Source: Bradyrhizobium sp. ORS 285 (lineage in GTDB: Bacteria; Pseudomonadota; Alphaproteobacteria; Rhizobiales; Xanthobacteraceae). From it: a stretch of DNA of 64,000 nucleotides. A model generated the notes under the pieces. That model saw nothing but the letters and a program-made list of their open reading frames with translations. It ran no database searches and was not told the DNA's origin. The translations under genes and the position numbers were made by a program. The stretch covers positions 372,001-436,000 of the forward strand of contig NZ_LT859959.1 of NCBI RefSeq assembly GCF_900176205.1, read 5' to 3'. Positions 8,963 to 19,049 of this stretch are shown piece by piece; positions within the stretch are counted from its first letter, which is position 1, and every line of letters begins with the position of its first letter.

Positions 8963-9412
8963 TCAGGATCCTTTAATCACGACGCCGCTCAGCGTCACCA
9001 CGAGAGAGAGCATCGCGCCGATGCTGAGCAGGCGCCGCAGCTTGACGAACCAGGCTCGCGACGTATCGCCGCCGAAGCTGAACTCATCGAATACGAGCGC
9101 GGCCAGCAACGCGGCCGTGAGCAGCACCAGCGCCGGGAGCGGCGGCAGCAGCAAGGTGACCCAGCCGAGCAATGACGGCGTCACGCCCCAGGCCATGCGC
9201 GGCCAGTTCGCCAGCGCCGGCGTCTGTACGGCGGCGCCCCAATGCAACGCGCCCAGGAAGCTGACAATGACCGCGCCGTAGCCGATCTGCGCGCGCAGAG
9301 CTGCAGCGCGGAGCGTCTCATCGCTAGTGATGACGAGGATCGCGAGGCCAACGAAGGGTATGAGACCCGCAAGGCCGAGGCTTCGCATCGGTGCGGGGAT
9401 GTCAGACAGCAT
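8963..9412 (-). CDS. DUF3429 membrane protein
   Basis: 149 aa with about five hydrophobic segments. The DUF3429 core is recognisable (YGAVIVSFLGALHWGAA, then WPRMAWGVTPSLLGW). Function is unknown. It overlaps the DUF2256 gene upstream by 11 bp and is the last gene of the SDR-DUF2256-DUF3429 set. Confidence 0.85.
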   Translation of the reverse strand: MLSDIPAPMRSLGLAGLIPFVGLAILVITSDETLRAAALRAQIGYGAVIVSFLGALHWGAAVQTPALANWPRMAWGVTPSLLGWVTLLLPPLPALVLLTAALLAALVFDEFSFGGDTSRAWFVKLRRLLSIGAMLSLVVTLSGVVIKGS

Positions 9413-9596
9413 GCTGTCGTCCTCCGGGCGTGGCAGGTGGAGCGGAAGACGTCCGGCTGCGATCCGACCGACAGCGGTCGGAGCAATACTTCACCTCGTC
9501 CCAGTCGCGGGCCCATTTGCGCCGCCACGCGAATGGACGGCCGCACGCGGCGCACATCTTGGTCGGCAAATCGGACTTGCGACGCATCTTCGGCAT
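9402..9596 (-). CDS. DUF2256 small zinc-ribbon-like protein
   Basis: 64 aa. The DUF2256 pattern is clear: LPTKMCAACGRPFAWRRKW, then ARDWDEVKYCSDRCR. The two cysteine pairs (CAAC and CSDRC) look like a zinc site. Function is unknown; from memory, relatives often sit beside cryptochrome/photolyase-family genes, which are not in this window. It begins 6 bp after the SDR stop and overlaps DUF3429, so the three form one operon. Confidence 0.9.
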   Translation of the reverse strand: MPKMRRKSDLPTKMCAACGRPFAWRRKWARDWDEVKYCSDRCRSDRSRTSSAPPATPGGRQHAV

Positions 9597-9602
9597 GACG
9601 CG

Positions 9603-10385
9603 TCACCACGGCACGGGCGTGCCGCGCCAATCGTAGAAGCCGCCGGAGTCCTGCGGCCCGAGCCGATCGATCACCCCGAGCAGATGACGCGCCGCTTCGA
9701 CTGGGGCAACGCCGGAAGCCGAGGCGAACGGCGCCGACAGTTTCGTCGCCACCGTGCCGGGATGCAGCGCCACGCAGATCGCTTCGGGCGCGCGGCGGGC
9801 AAGCTCGATGGCTGCGCAGTGTACGAACTGGTTCAGCGCAGCCTTTGAGGCACGATAGCCGTACCAGCCGCCGAGCCGGTTATCGCCGATCGAGCCGACC
9901 CGCGCCGACAGCGCGGCAAGCATGGCCTTCCCCGTGCGCGGCAGAATTGGCAGCAGATGCTTCATCAGCAAGGCTGGTCCGGTCGCGTTGGTGGCGAAGA
10001 CGCGGGCAAGACGCTCGGCGTCGAGCTCGCGCAAACTCTTCTCCGGCAGCGCGTCGCCCTCGTGCAGCATCCCGGTGGCGATGATGACGAGCCGGATCTC
10101 ACCGGCCGCTGCGATTGCCTCGGACGCCTGAGCCACGCTGGCTTCATCGGTGAGGTCGAACGCGGGATCGCTGCTCCGGCTGCAGCAGAGGATCGCATTG
10201 AAATGGCCGGTTTCGGCGAGCGCCGAGCTCAGCGCCGCACCGATGCCGCCGCTGGCGCCGAACACCGCAGCGACGCCGCCGCGCGGGAAGGAGTCGAGTC
10301 GGACGGTATGCCGGGGCAGGGGAGGCGCAGCGCCCGAAGCGGCGTCTCGCGTCTCGGTCGCGATTAGCTGGTTCGCCACGTCCAT
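9603..10385 (-). CDS. SDR family oxidoreductase (C-factor-like)
   Basis: 260 aa from the ATG at 10385; the frame is open to 10646 and the true start is unsure because no well-spaced ribosome site is visible for any candidate. Glycine motif GASGGIG for NAD(P) binding, an SAR serine region and catalytic YGYRASK are all present. It resembles small C-signal-like SDRs. First gene of an operon with DUF2256 and DUF3429. Substrate unknown. Confidence 0.8.
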   Translation of the reverse strand: MDVANQLIATETRDAASGAAPPLPRHTVRLDSFPRGGVAAVFGASGGIGAALSSALAETGHFNAILCCSRSSDPAFDLTDEASVAQASEAIAAAGEIRLVIIATGMLHEGDALPEKSLRELDAERLARVFATNATGPALLMKHLLPILPRTGKAMLAALSARVGSIGDNRLGGWYGYRASKAALNQFVHCAAIELARRAPEAICVALHPGTVATKLSAPFASASGVAPVEAARHLLGVIDRLGPQDSGGFYDWRGTPVPW

Positions 10386-10602
10386 CCTCACTGGAGCCGC
10401 GCAGCCCCGATAAGGGCTGCTTCCCATCCTAACGAAATCGCGCCGCGCTCGGATCATTGCGCTAGGCTTGGCGAAGCCGATCCGGTTCTGGCGCTCGGAA
10501 CCGGCCGACCGGCGATGGCCCGTCGCGATCACGATCGAGGGATCGTTCACCGCGCCGCAACGAGTTGCGTCCAAGTTGTCGATGCGAACCGAATGAGCGG
10601 TC

Positions 10603-11348
<746 letters not shown>

Positions 11349-11352
<4 letters not shown>

Positions 11353-12875
11353 CACGGGCGGCGACGCTCGCCTGGTTCGCCCGGCACGAGCTCAGGCTCG
11401 CCTGGCGCGAATGGCTCGCCATGATCACCGCCGGACGGCGCCGCCGCACCCGCGCCGCGATCATCGGCCTCGCGCTGTTCGGCGCGCTCATGCATCTGCC
11501 GGCCTGGGCCGTGGTCGGCCGCTATGCCGACCTGCAGCCGCCGCTCGACAAGACCGCGCTGATCGTGATCACCGCGACCATCCTGCTGTCCTGGGCCTTG
11601 ATGCTGTCGCAGGCGATCGAGTCGGTCACGCGCGTGTTCTACGCCCGTGCTGATCTCGATCTCATCATGTCGTCGCCGGTGCGGCTCGCCGAGATCTTCT
11701 CGGTTCGTATCGCCGCCATCGCGCTGTCCGTGACCAGCATGGCACTGCTGCTGGCGACGCCCTTCGTCGACGTGCTGCTGATCGAGGGCGGCGCGCGCTG
11801 GCTCGCCGCCTTTGTCGTGGTCGCGGCCGTCGGCCTCTCGGCTGCTGCGACGGCCATTGCGATCACAATCGTCCTGTTCCGCCTGATCGGGCCGGCGCGA
11901 ACGCGGCTGGTGGCGCAGATCCTGGCCGCCGTGATCGGCGCCGGCTTCGTCATCATGCTGCAGATCGCGGCGATCGTCTCCTACGGCACGCTGTCGCGCT
12001 TCGCCGTGCTCACCTCGGACGCTGCCGCCGCCATCGCTCCCGATCCGGACAGCCTCGTCTGGCTGCCGGCCCGCGCTGCCCTCGGCGACGGACAGGCGTT
12101 GCTGCTCCTGCTTGCGGCCGGGCTGCTGTTGCTCGGAATCGTCATGATGGTGTTCTCTCCGCGCTTCGCCGACACTGCGATCAGCGCCGCCGCGCAAGGC
12201 GTTTCCAGCCGCGCCGGCGCGCAGCTCCGCAGCTTCCGCGGCGGCTCGCGACAGCAGGCGCTCAGGCGCAAGGAGCTCATGCTGCTGCGGCGCGATCCCT
12301 GGCTGATCTCGCAGACGTTGATGCAGCTGCTCTATCTGGTGCCGCCGGCGCTGCTGTTGTGGCGCAGCTATTCCGATACATCGCAGGCGGTGATCCTGAT
12401 CACGCCGGTGATCGTGATGGCGGCGGGCCAGCTCGCCGGCGGCTTGGCTTGGCTCACGATCTCCGGCGAGGACGCGCCCGAGCTGGTGGCCACCGCGCCG
12501 CTGCCGGCGGCGCGCATCGTGCGCGCCAAGATCGAGGTCGTGCTGATGACCATCGCGGTGATCTTCGCGCCGCTGGTGCTCGCGCTCGCCTGGGTCGCGC
12601 CATGGCAGGCTTTGGTGACGGCGGCGGCCGTGCTGATCGCGACGATCTCCTCGACTGCGATCCAGCTCTGGTTCCGGATCCAGGCGCGGCGCAGCCAGTT
12701 CCGGCGGCGGCAGACCTCGTCGCGGCTGGCGACCTTTGCCGAGGCCTTCTCCTCGATCGGCTGGGCGGCGACCGCGGCGCTCGCGATCGCGCTGCCCGAA
12801 GCGGCCGTGATCTGCGGCCTGATGACCACGGGTCTGCTGTTCGCCGCTTGGAAGCTCAGCCCGGCAAGATCCTGA
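11349..12875 (+). CDS. ABC exporter permease (ABC-2-like)
   Basis: 508 aa with many hydrophobic segments in two halves separated by a basic cytoplasmic stretch (FRGGSRQQALRRKELMLLRRDPWLISQ). No ATPase motifs. It overlaps the ATPase gene by 4 bp. The arrangement predicts a two-gene ABC exporter acting as a dimer of each subunit. Substrate cannot be inferred. Confidence 0.85.
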
Positions 12876-12880
12876 TCGCG

Positions 12881-13807
12881 TCAGCGCAGCATCTCCATGA
12901 CGGCGGCGGCGAAGGCCTCGGGCTCCTCCTGCGGCAGGTTATGTCCGGCGCGCGGGATCACGCGATGGGCGAGGCGGTTGCTGAACTTCGCGGCGTGCGC
13001 GCGGCCATCCGTCGCCGGGATCACGCCGTCGCTGTCACCGTCGAGCGTGATCGTCGGCACGGTGATGACGGGCAGGCTCGCCAGCCGCTGCTCCAGCTCC
13101 TGATAGCGCGGATCGCCTTCGGCGAGCCCATAGCGATGGCGATAGCTGTTGATCACGATATCGACGTGATCGGGATTGTCGAACGCCGCCGCCGAGCGCG
13201 TGAAGGTCGCATCATCGAACTGCCAGTTCGGCGACCATTGCTGCCATAGCAGGCGGGCGATTTCGGCGCGGTGGGCCGCGAGGCCGGCGCGGCCGCGCTC
13301 GGTCTGAAAGTACCATTGATACCAGAGCGCGAACTCGCGCGGGACAGGTGCAGGCTCGAGCGCCTTGGAGATGTCCTGGATCAGATAGCCGTTCACGGAG
13401 ACCAGACCCGCGCAGCGCTCGGGCCAGAGGGCCGCCCCGACGCAGGCGCCGCGTCCGCCCCAATCATAGCCGGCGAACACGGCGCGCGGGATCGCCAGCG
13501 CGTCCATCAGGGCGATCAAATCGGCGCCGATGGCGGCCTGCTGGCCGGAGCGTGGCGTCGACGGGTCGCGGAAGCGGGTTGGCCCATAGCCGCGCACATA
13601 GGGCACGATGACGCGGCAGCCCTGCGCGGCGAGGCGCGGGGCGACGTCGACATAGGAGTGGATGTCGTAGGGATAGCCGTGCAGCAGGATGACGACGGGA
13701 CCATCCGAGGGGCCGCTTTCGACATAAGCGATGCTCAGGAGTCCAGCATCGATCGCCTTGATCGGATGCATCACCTGCGCCTGCAACGATCCGCCCCGAT
13801 CACTCAT
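12881..13807 (-). CDS. Epoxide-hydrolase-like alpha/beta hydrolase
   Basis: 308 aa from ATG 13807; the open frame reaches 13870 but this start gives a normal N terminus. Oxyanion motif HGYP (43-46) and nucleophile motif GYDWGG with Asp115 (Asp, not Ser) are the mark of epoxide hydrolases and haloalkane dehalogenases. Lid tyrosines WYQWYF, an acid in DGDSDG and the C-terminal His in RAGHNLPQEEP complete the set. Two lid tyrosines favour epoxide hydrolase. Convergent with the ABC exporter, 5 bp away. Confidence 0.85.
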   Translation of the reverse strand: MSDRGGSLQAQVMHPIKAIDAGLLSIAYVESGPSDGPVVILLHGYPYDIHSYVDVAPRLAAQGCRVIVPYVRGYGPTRFRDPSTPRSGQQAAIGADLIALMDALAIPRAVFAGYDWGGRGACVGAALWPERCAGLVSVNGYLIQDISKALEPAPVPREFALWYQWYFQTERGRAGLAAHRAEIARLLWQQWSPNWQFDDATFTRSAAAFDNPDHVDIVINSYRHRYGLAEGDPRYQELEQRLASLPVITVPTITLDGDSDGVIPATDGRAHAAKFSNRLAHRVIPRAGHNLPQEEPEAFAAAVMEMLR

Positions 13808-13911
13808 GCCATCCTCCTGCGTGCCGGCCCTGTCCCTCGGGCGCTGCGATGAGGATAGTTCTGATCGCAATTCCTCGCTACACTCACACGCGCTGTTGAA
13901 AAGGAACCGCC

Positions 13912-14730
13912 ATGCTGCGTTCGCTGCTCTCGCTGCTTGCCGTCCTGATCTCGTTCGCGTCGCCTGTATCGGCGCAATCGGGACCGCGCACCAGCGAGTG
14001 CCTGGCGATGGCCGGCGATACCCCCCGCGCCGTCCCGGTTAGCCTGCGCCGGACGGCCGCGTCCGGCAACGAGGTGACGATCACCTATGCCGGCCATTCG
14101 ACCTACTTCATCGACACCCCGATGGGCATCCGTATCGCCACCGACTACAGTGGCGCCTATCAGGTCGGGCGATTGCCTGATGTCATCACCATGAACCGGG
14201 CGCATTCGACTCACTACACGCTGGCGCCCGATCCGCGCATTCCGCATGTGTTGCGCGGCTGGGGCGATGACGGCAAGCCGGCGCAGATCTTCGAGCGCGT
14301 CGGCGACGTGCTGATCCGCAACATCACCACGGACATTCGGCGCTACTTCAGCGACTCGCTCGGCGGCGACATGATCAAGGACGGCAACTCGATCTTCATC
14401 TTCGAGGTCGCGGGGCTGTGCATCGGCCATCTCGGCCATCTGCACGTCAAACTCGACGAGACGCATTTCGCCGCGATCGGCCGGCTCGACGTGGTGATGG
14501 TGCCGATCGACGGCACCTACACGATGTCGCTCGACGGCATCTCGGAGATCACCAAGCGGCTGCGCGCCTCGGTGGTGCTGCCGATGCACCGCTTCGCAAC
14601 GCCGCTCGACGAGTTCATGCGCAAGATCGGTCAGCAGTTCGAGATCGACCGGCGGACCGAGCGATCCTTGAAGATGTCGCGCGAGCTGTTGCCGTCGAGC
14701 CCGACCGTGATCATTCTCGACGGCGTCTAG
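13912..14730 (+). CDS. Exported MBL-fold (UlaG-like) protein with degenerate metal motif
   Basis: 272 aa with a signal peptide ending near VSAQS, so probably periplasmic. The fold is recognisable: TYAGHSTYFIDTP, LGHLHVKLD, VVMVPIDGTYTM and VVLPMHRF match UlaG-type metallo-hydrolases. The HxHxDH motif, however, reads RAHSTH (Arg96-Ala-His98-Ser-Thr100-His101), losing the first His and the Asp. It may bind one metal only or be non-hydrolytic. AAAAGGAACC precedes the start. Divergent from the epoxide-hydrolase gene. Confidence 0.78.
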   Translation: MLRSLLSLLAVLISFASPVSAQSGPRTSECLAMAGDTPRAVPVSLRRTAASGNEVTITYAGHSTYFIDTPMGIRIATDYSGAYQVGRLPDVITMNRAHSTHYTLAPDPRIPHVLRGWGDDGKPAQIFERVGDVLIRNITTDIRRYFSDSLGGDMIKDGNSIFIFEVAGLCIGHLGHLHVKLDETHFAAIGRLDVVMVPIDGTYTMSLDGISEITKRLRASVVLPMHRFATPLDEFMRKIGQQFEIDRRTERSLKMSRELLPSSPTVIILDGV

Positions 14731-14732
14731 CT

Positions 14733-15185
14733 TTACGCGCCGGCCAGGCTCGTCCCGCGGCGCCCTTCCGGCGTCAGGAACATGCGCTTGAGCTTGTTGA
14801 TCACGCGCACCGCGAGGCCGAGCAGATAAGGCTGCGTCTTCAGGCAGAAGGCGAGCTTCTTGACGTGGCCCTCGACATGCCACTTCGCATGCGCGCCGTC
14901 GCGGAAGAAGATCACGTCGCCCGGTCCATAACGCTTCGCCGGCATCCCCTCGCTCTCCAGCACGATTGCGCCTTCGAGGATCAGGATGGTCTCGTCGAAA
15001 TCGTAGTACCAGTTGAACTTGCCCTCGGTGCAGTGCCAGACGATGGTCGAGCCCAGGCCGTCGCTGCTGCGCGCGATGGTGCAGGAGGTCGCGGTGGGAT
15101 TGCCCTCGATGATCCAGGACGGCTCGATCGGCGCCGGCGACAGGTCGACGGCGAGATTGGCGGTTTCGATCAAGGAGGGCGACAT
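14733..15185 (-). CDS. Cupin-domain protein
   Basis: 150 aa from ATG 15185, chosen because TTGAGGTCC lies just upstream; the frame continues to 15260 without support. A single cupin barrel is visible: WYYDFDETILILEG, then YGPGDVIFFRDGAHAKWHV, the typical G-D-x-hydrophobic and late-His pattern. The C-terminal 35 residues are basic. Function unknown; small cupins may be isomerases, dioxygenases or sugar- or metal-binding proteins. Its stop is 2 bp from the convergent MBL-fold gene. Confidence 0.8.
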   Translation of the reverse strand: MSPSLIETANLAVDLSPAPIEPSWIIEGNPTATSCTIARSSDGLGSTIVWHCTEGKFNWYYDFDETILILEGAIVLESEGMPAKRYGPGDVIFFRDGAHAKWHVEGHVKKLAFCLKTQPYLLGLAVRVINKLKRMFLTPEGRRGTSLAGA

Positions 15186-15514
15186 CTTGGACCTCAAATA
15201 TCTGCAACTGAAATAACCCGGCGGCGGCCGGCATGAGCTCGCGACCGTAGCGGGTTGCACCTAACCGGTGCTTTCCGCAGCCGTTAAGATTTGAGCCGAT
15301 CGCCGCGACCTGCCGTCGCATCACAACCACGCCAGCGCTATAAACATCACGCGAACGCCGCAATTTGTTCGCGGCCTCGCCAAACCTTCTGATCTACTGT
15401 TTGACCGCACTGCAAGATACGGCCATGCCTCCCGAAGGGCGCGCCTGACCCATCCTGCAACGTGCCGTCACCATTAAAGATTTTCCGCCGTCGCAGAGAT
15501 AAGGATTTCCCAAG

Positions 15515-15979
15515 ATGCGCCGACTGAGCCTCGCCATCGCCCTCACGCTGTCCGCCGCCACCCTTGCAACCAGCTCGGTGGTCATTGCCGGCGAAACGCC
15601 CGCCCCGGACAATGCCAAGGCCTACTTCATCAACCTCAAGGACGGCGACAAGGTCTCCTCGCCCGTCCTGATCCGTTTCGGCCTCTCGGGGATGGGCGTC
15701 GCGCCGTCCGGCACCGAGGCGCCCAACACTGGCCATCATCATCTCCTGATCGATGCACCCGCGCTCGAAGGCGATGCGCTCAATGAGGCGATCCCGGTCG
15801 ATGCCGAGCACGTCCATTTCGGCAAGGGCCAGACCGAAGCCTCGGTCAATCTCTCTCCCGGCAAGCACACCCTGCAGCTCGTGCTCGGCGATTGGAGCCA
15901 CATCCCGCACAACAAGCCGGTGATGTCGGAGCGGATCAGCATCACGGTCGAGCCTGCGACGCAGGCCAAGTCGCCCTAG
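15515..15979 (+). CDS. DUF4399 exported protein
   Basis: 154 aa with a signal peptide (cleavage near VIAGE). The mature part matches DUF4399: AYFINLKDGDKVSSPVLIRFGLSGMGVAP, the histidine cluster NTGHHHLLID, then LSPGKHTLQLVLGDWSHIPH. Histidines and acidic residues suggest a metal-binding or structural periplasmic domain, but function is unknown. A perfect palindrome follows the stop, shared with the convergent chemoreceptor gene. Confidence 0.88.
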   Translation: MRRLSLAIALTLSAATLATSSVVIAGETPAPDNAKAYFINLKDGDKVSSPVLIRFGLSGMGVAPSGTEAPNTGHHHLLIDAPALEGDALNEAIPVDAEHVHFGKGQTEASVNLSPGKHTLQLVLGDWSHIPHNKPVMSERISITVEPATQAKSP

Positions 15980-15989
15980 CACGCGATCT

Positions 15990-16017
15990 GCGCAGCCCGC
16001 GACGTCGCGGGCTGCGC
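15990..16017. terminator. Perfect 28-bp palindrome, likely bidirectional terminator
   Basis: Fourteen bases (GCGCAGCCCGCGAC) are followed directly by their exact reverse complement. It lies between the convergent DUF4399 and chemoreceptor genes. No long T-run follows, so termination is inferred from position and stability. Confidence 0.5.
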
Positions 16018-16054
16018 CTTGCGTCCTGTTTCGATCGTTCGGCTTGCTGTCCAT

Positions 16055-18841
16055 CTACACCTTGAATGCCAGCCGCAGCCCGCCCCAGTGCCGGTCCTTG
16101 ATCCTGATGGGCACGTCGATCTCCTTCAGCGGCACGGTCACCCCGCCGCCCATGTCGCGCTCGTAGCGCTGCGCCAGATGGCCGTGGAGCGTTCGCGCCG
16201 CGGCCATGCCGGCGCGGTCCTTGTAGAAGCGTCGGTTGCGGCAGTTGGCGATGTTCCACAACCGATCACCCGGCCGCTGCGGCTGTGAGACCTTGCGGTT
16301 GTGCGCCGGAATGTAGGCGTTCCGGTCGATCGCCACGCAGAACACGACATTCGGATCAGCGAGGGCGGCCTCTTGAATCGGCATCAGCAGCCGGTCGCAG
16401 ACCGCGGTGAACGGCGCCTCGAACTGCTCGGGGTCCGTCCCTGCAAGGCGCCGATAATCGAAGTCGAACCATGTTGAAAGCGTTGTTTCCCCCGACGCGA
16501 TCGACTGCTCAATGGCGGCCGTGATCTTGGCGGCCACGGCCAAGGCAGCGTCGACGTGGACCTGGTCGGCGCGATCGATGGTCGCGAGGAACCCTGCAAC
16601 AGCGTCGCGCTGCGCCGTCACCTGCTCGCCGAAGCTGATATGGACGTCGCGATTTCCGATGGCGACGATCTCGCCATCGAGCACGCCGAACGAGGGACAT
16701 TCCAGCTTGACCTGCTGCTGCTCGGACAGCCCGACAACGTCCATGGCCGCGCGGAATCGCGCGCCGCCCTCCGACAGATCCAGCACCGCGCCGTCGATCT
16801 GGCCGCCCCTGCCGTGCAGGCGCCCGCGGACATTCGTCGGCCGGCGTTGACTGGACGATCTGCGATCGCCGACGCTCGATGAGCGCAGTGATGACATCAG
16901 GTTGGCGCGCAGCTCCGAGACCCGGCCATTGGTGCCGGTAACGAGTTCGGAGACGACCTGAGTCTGCTGCTCGATCGCGGCGGAGCGTCCGGAGATGCGC
17001 GTGACGTTCTCGGCCACGGAGGCAACGCCCGCCGACGCTTCGGTGAGGCTGCGTGCGACTTCGCGCAGGGTCGCCTCCTGCTCTTCGGCGGCCGCGGCCA
17101 TCGCGGCGCTCGCGCCGTCGATGCTGCCGATCGCCGCGCTGATCTTGCTGATGACGGCAGTCGAATCCGAGGTCGCAGTCGAGATGCGATCGATCCGCTG
17201 GGCAATGTCATCGGCCGCTTCCGAGGTCTTGCGCGCCAGCGCCTTGACTTCATGTGCCACGATCGCAAATCCGGCGCCGGCTTCTCCGGCCCGCGCCGCC
17301 TCGATCGTGGCGTTGAGCGCCAGCAGGTTGGTCTGTGCAGCCACCTCGGCGATGGTGCTGACGACTGACGAGATCTGCTCGGCCGCATCGCTGAGCTCGG
17401 CCACCGTCGAGCCGGCCTGCTGGGCTTCGCGCGCGGCACGGCTGGCGAGCTCCGCCGTCTCGGCCGCGCGTTGCGCGATCTCACGTCCCGTTGCCGACAA
17501 CTCCTCGGCCGAGCTCGATACCGTCGTGACGTTGCTGCTCGCGCCGGCGGAGGCGTGCGCGACCATGCCGGCCTCGCTCGCAATGGTCTTCGCTTCCGCC
17601 ACCGCCTGGGCGCTGCGCGTCGAAGCGTCGCTGCTGATGGTCATGACTTCGGCAACGGCGATATCGAGATCGGTCTCGAGCAGCTCCCACATCTCGGCGA
17701 ACATCTTGCGGCGCTCGCGCTCGGCCGCCTCCTTCGCCCGGGCCTGCTCCTCGGTCAGGCGGCGGTTCTCCAGCAGCTTGCCGTGGAACACGCCCAGCGC
17801 ACGCGAGATCTGGCCCACTTCATCGCGTCGCTTCACCGACTTGAGCTGGACGTCCAGATCGTTCTGCGCCAGCCGCTCCATGGCGCGTGCCATGTGTAGC
17901 AGCGGCGATGCAAGCCAACGTCCGAACAGGAAGGCCGCCGCTGCCGTGATCAGCACGGTGACGCAGATCGACCAGAATACGGCGTCCTTTACGCTGGCCA
18001 GCTCGGCCTTGACGAGCCCGAGACGCTGGTCGGCCGCGGACCGGATGCCCTGCAGCGTCGGACTGATGCTCTCGTAGTGCCGTGTCAGCTCCGCCGCCTC
18101 GCCGATCAGCCTGGTCTGTCCGCCCATATAGGCGAGGAAGCTCGCGCGATAGACATCCATCAGCTTGGAGATGTCGACCTTGACGGCCTCCGGCAGCTCC
18201 GACTTTGCAAGCTCGGCGCCGAACTCATCGACCCGCTTGCGCAGATCGTCGCCATATTTCGAATCGCCGCGCACCATGAAATCCTTCTCGTGCCGGCGCA
18301 TCATCAGCATCAGCACGGCGAGGCGCGGCTGATCGAACTTCATCAACTGGGTTTCGACCGAGCGAACGGCGCTGCGCAGCTTGCCTTGCAGGCCGTCATT
18401 CTCGTCGAAGCCGATGGTCTTCTGCGCGGCGACCACATTGGCGAAGCGTGTTGAATAGCCGGTGATCGCCTCGCGTGACGCAGCGGCCTGCCGCGCGGTC
18501 TCGTCATTGGGCGTAGCCGCGAGAATGGCGTCGACACGGTCCAGTTGCGACCTGATCGATCCGACGATCTGCTCATGGCCGGCCACCTTGGCGTCGGACG
18601 GCTTCTGCAGGAAGTCCGTCGCGGTCCCGCGCGCCTGCAGCAATCCCTCCCAGATGCCGCCGCTCAAGCCCGCCAGGGTCGCGACGCGATCTGCAATCTG
18701 CTGGCTGCGGCGTTCGATCGAGAGCCCTGCCAGATAAAGGCAGCCGATAACGGCGACGCCGGCGAGTCCCAGACAAAGAATTTGGCCCTTGAGCCCAAAG
18801 CGAATCCGACCCTGCGCCAATGCGGGGAGCGAGGCATCCAT
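16055..18841 (-). CDS. Methyl-accepting chemotaxis protein with PilZ and extra C-terminal domain
   Basis: 928 aa from ATG 18841, which has CAGGGAAC upstream. TM1 about 20-40, a helical periplasmic sensor (HBM-like, with RRHEKDFMVRGD) to about 280, TM2 about 284-305, HAMP, then the receptor signalling tip AAQTNLLALNATIEAARAG near residue 507. A PilZ domain follows at about 660-750, with RRPTNVRG and DLSEGGARF matching the c-di-GMP motifs RxxxR and D/NxSxxG. The last 175 residues form another domain (WFDFDYRRL, IPAHNRKVSQPQ, NCRNRRFYKDRAG, ERDMGGG) also seen at the end of other alphaproteobacterial receptors. Transmits a signal to CheA; PilZ suggests c-di-GMP input. No che genes nearby. Confidence 0.9.
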   Translation of the reverse strand: MDASLPALAQGRIRFGLKGQILCLGLAGVAVIGCLYLAGLSIERRSQQIADRVATLAGLSGGIWEGLLQARGTATDFLQKPSDAKVAGHEQIVGSIRSQLDRVDAILAATPNDETARQAAASREAITGYSTRFANVVAAQKTIGFDENDGLQGKLRSAVRSVETQLMKFDQPRLAVLMLMMRRHEKDFMVRGDSKYGDDLRKRVDEFGAELAKSELPEAVKVDISKLMDVYRASFLAYMGGQTRLIGEAAELTRHYESISPTLQGIRSAADQRLGLVKAELASVKDAVFWSICVTVLITAAAAFLFGRWLASPLLHMARAMERLAQNDLDVQLKSVKRRDEVGQISRALGVFHGKLLENRRLTEEQARAKEAAERERRKMFAEMWELLETDLDIAVAEVMTISSDASTRSAQAVAEAKTIASEAGMVAHASAGASSNVTTVSSSAEELSATGREIAQRAAETAELASRAAREAQQAGSTVAELSDAAEQISSVVSTIAEVAAQTNLLALNATIEAARAGEAGAGFAIVAHEVKALARKTSEAADDIAQRIDRISTATSDSTAVISKISAAIGSIDGASAAMAAAAEEQEATLREVARSLTEASAGVASVAENVTRISGRSAAIEQQTQVVSELVTGTNGRVSELRANLMSSLRSSSVGDRRSSSQRRPTNVRGRLHGRGGQIDGAVLDLSEGGARFRAAMDVVGLSEQQQVKLECPSFGVLDGEIVAIGNRDVHISFGEQVTAQRDAVAGFLATIDRADQVHVDAALAVAAKITAAIEQSIASGETTLSTWFDFDYRRLAGTDPEQFEAPFTAVCDRLLMPIQEAALADPNVVFCVAIDRNAYIPAHNRKVSQPQRPGDRLWNIANCRNRRFYKDRAGMAAARTLHGHLAQRYERDMGGGVTVPLKEIDVPIRIKDRHWGGLRLAFKV

Positions 18842-19049
18842 TGTTGTTCCCTGTGAATCGATTGAGCAACAGTGGGCAGTTTTAGGGATCGTGCTTAAGG
18901 ACGAACTAATCAAGGTGCGTAGTCCAGAATTATTCAACCAATGGGTGCAGTAAAATTACGGGCTTTAGTGCAACAACAAACCTCACTACGCATGCTCTCG
19001 TGCAGTCGGCGGCGCCGCCAAGCGACAGACCGCCGACGCACGATCGAGA

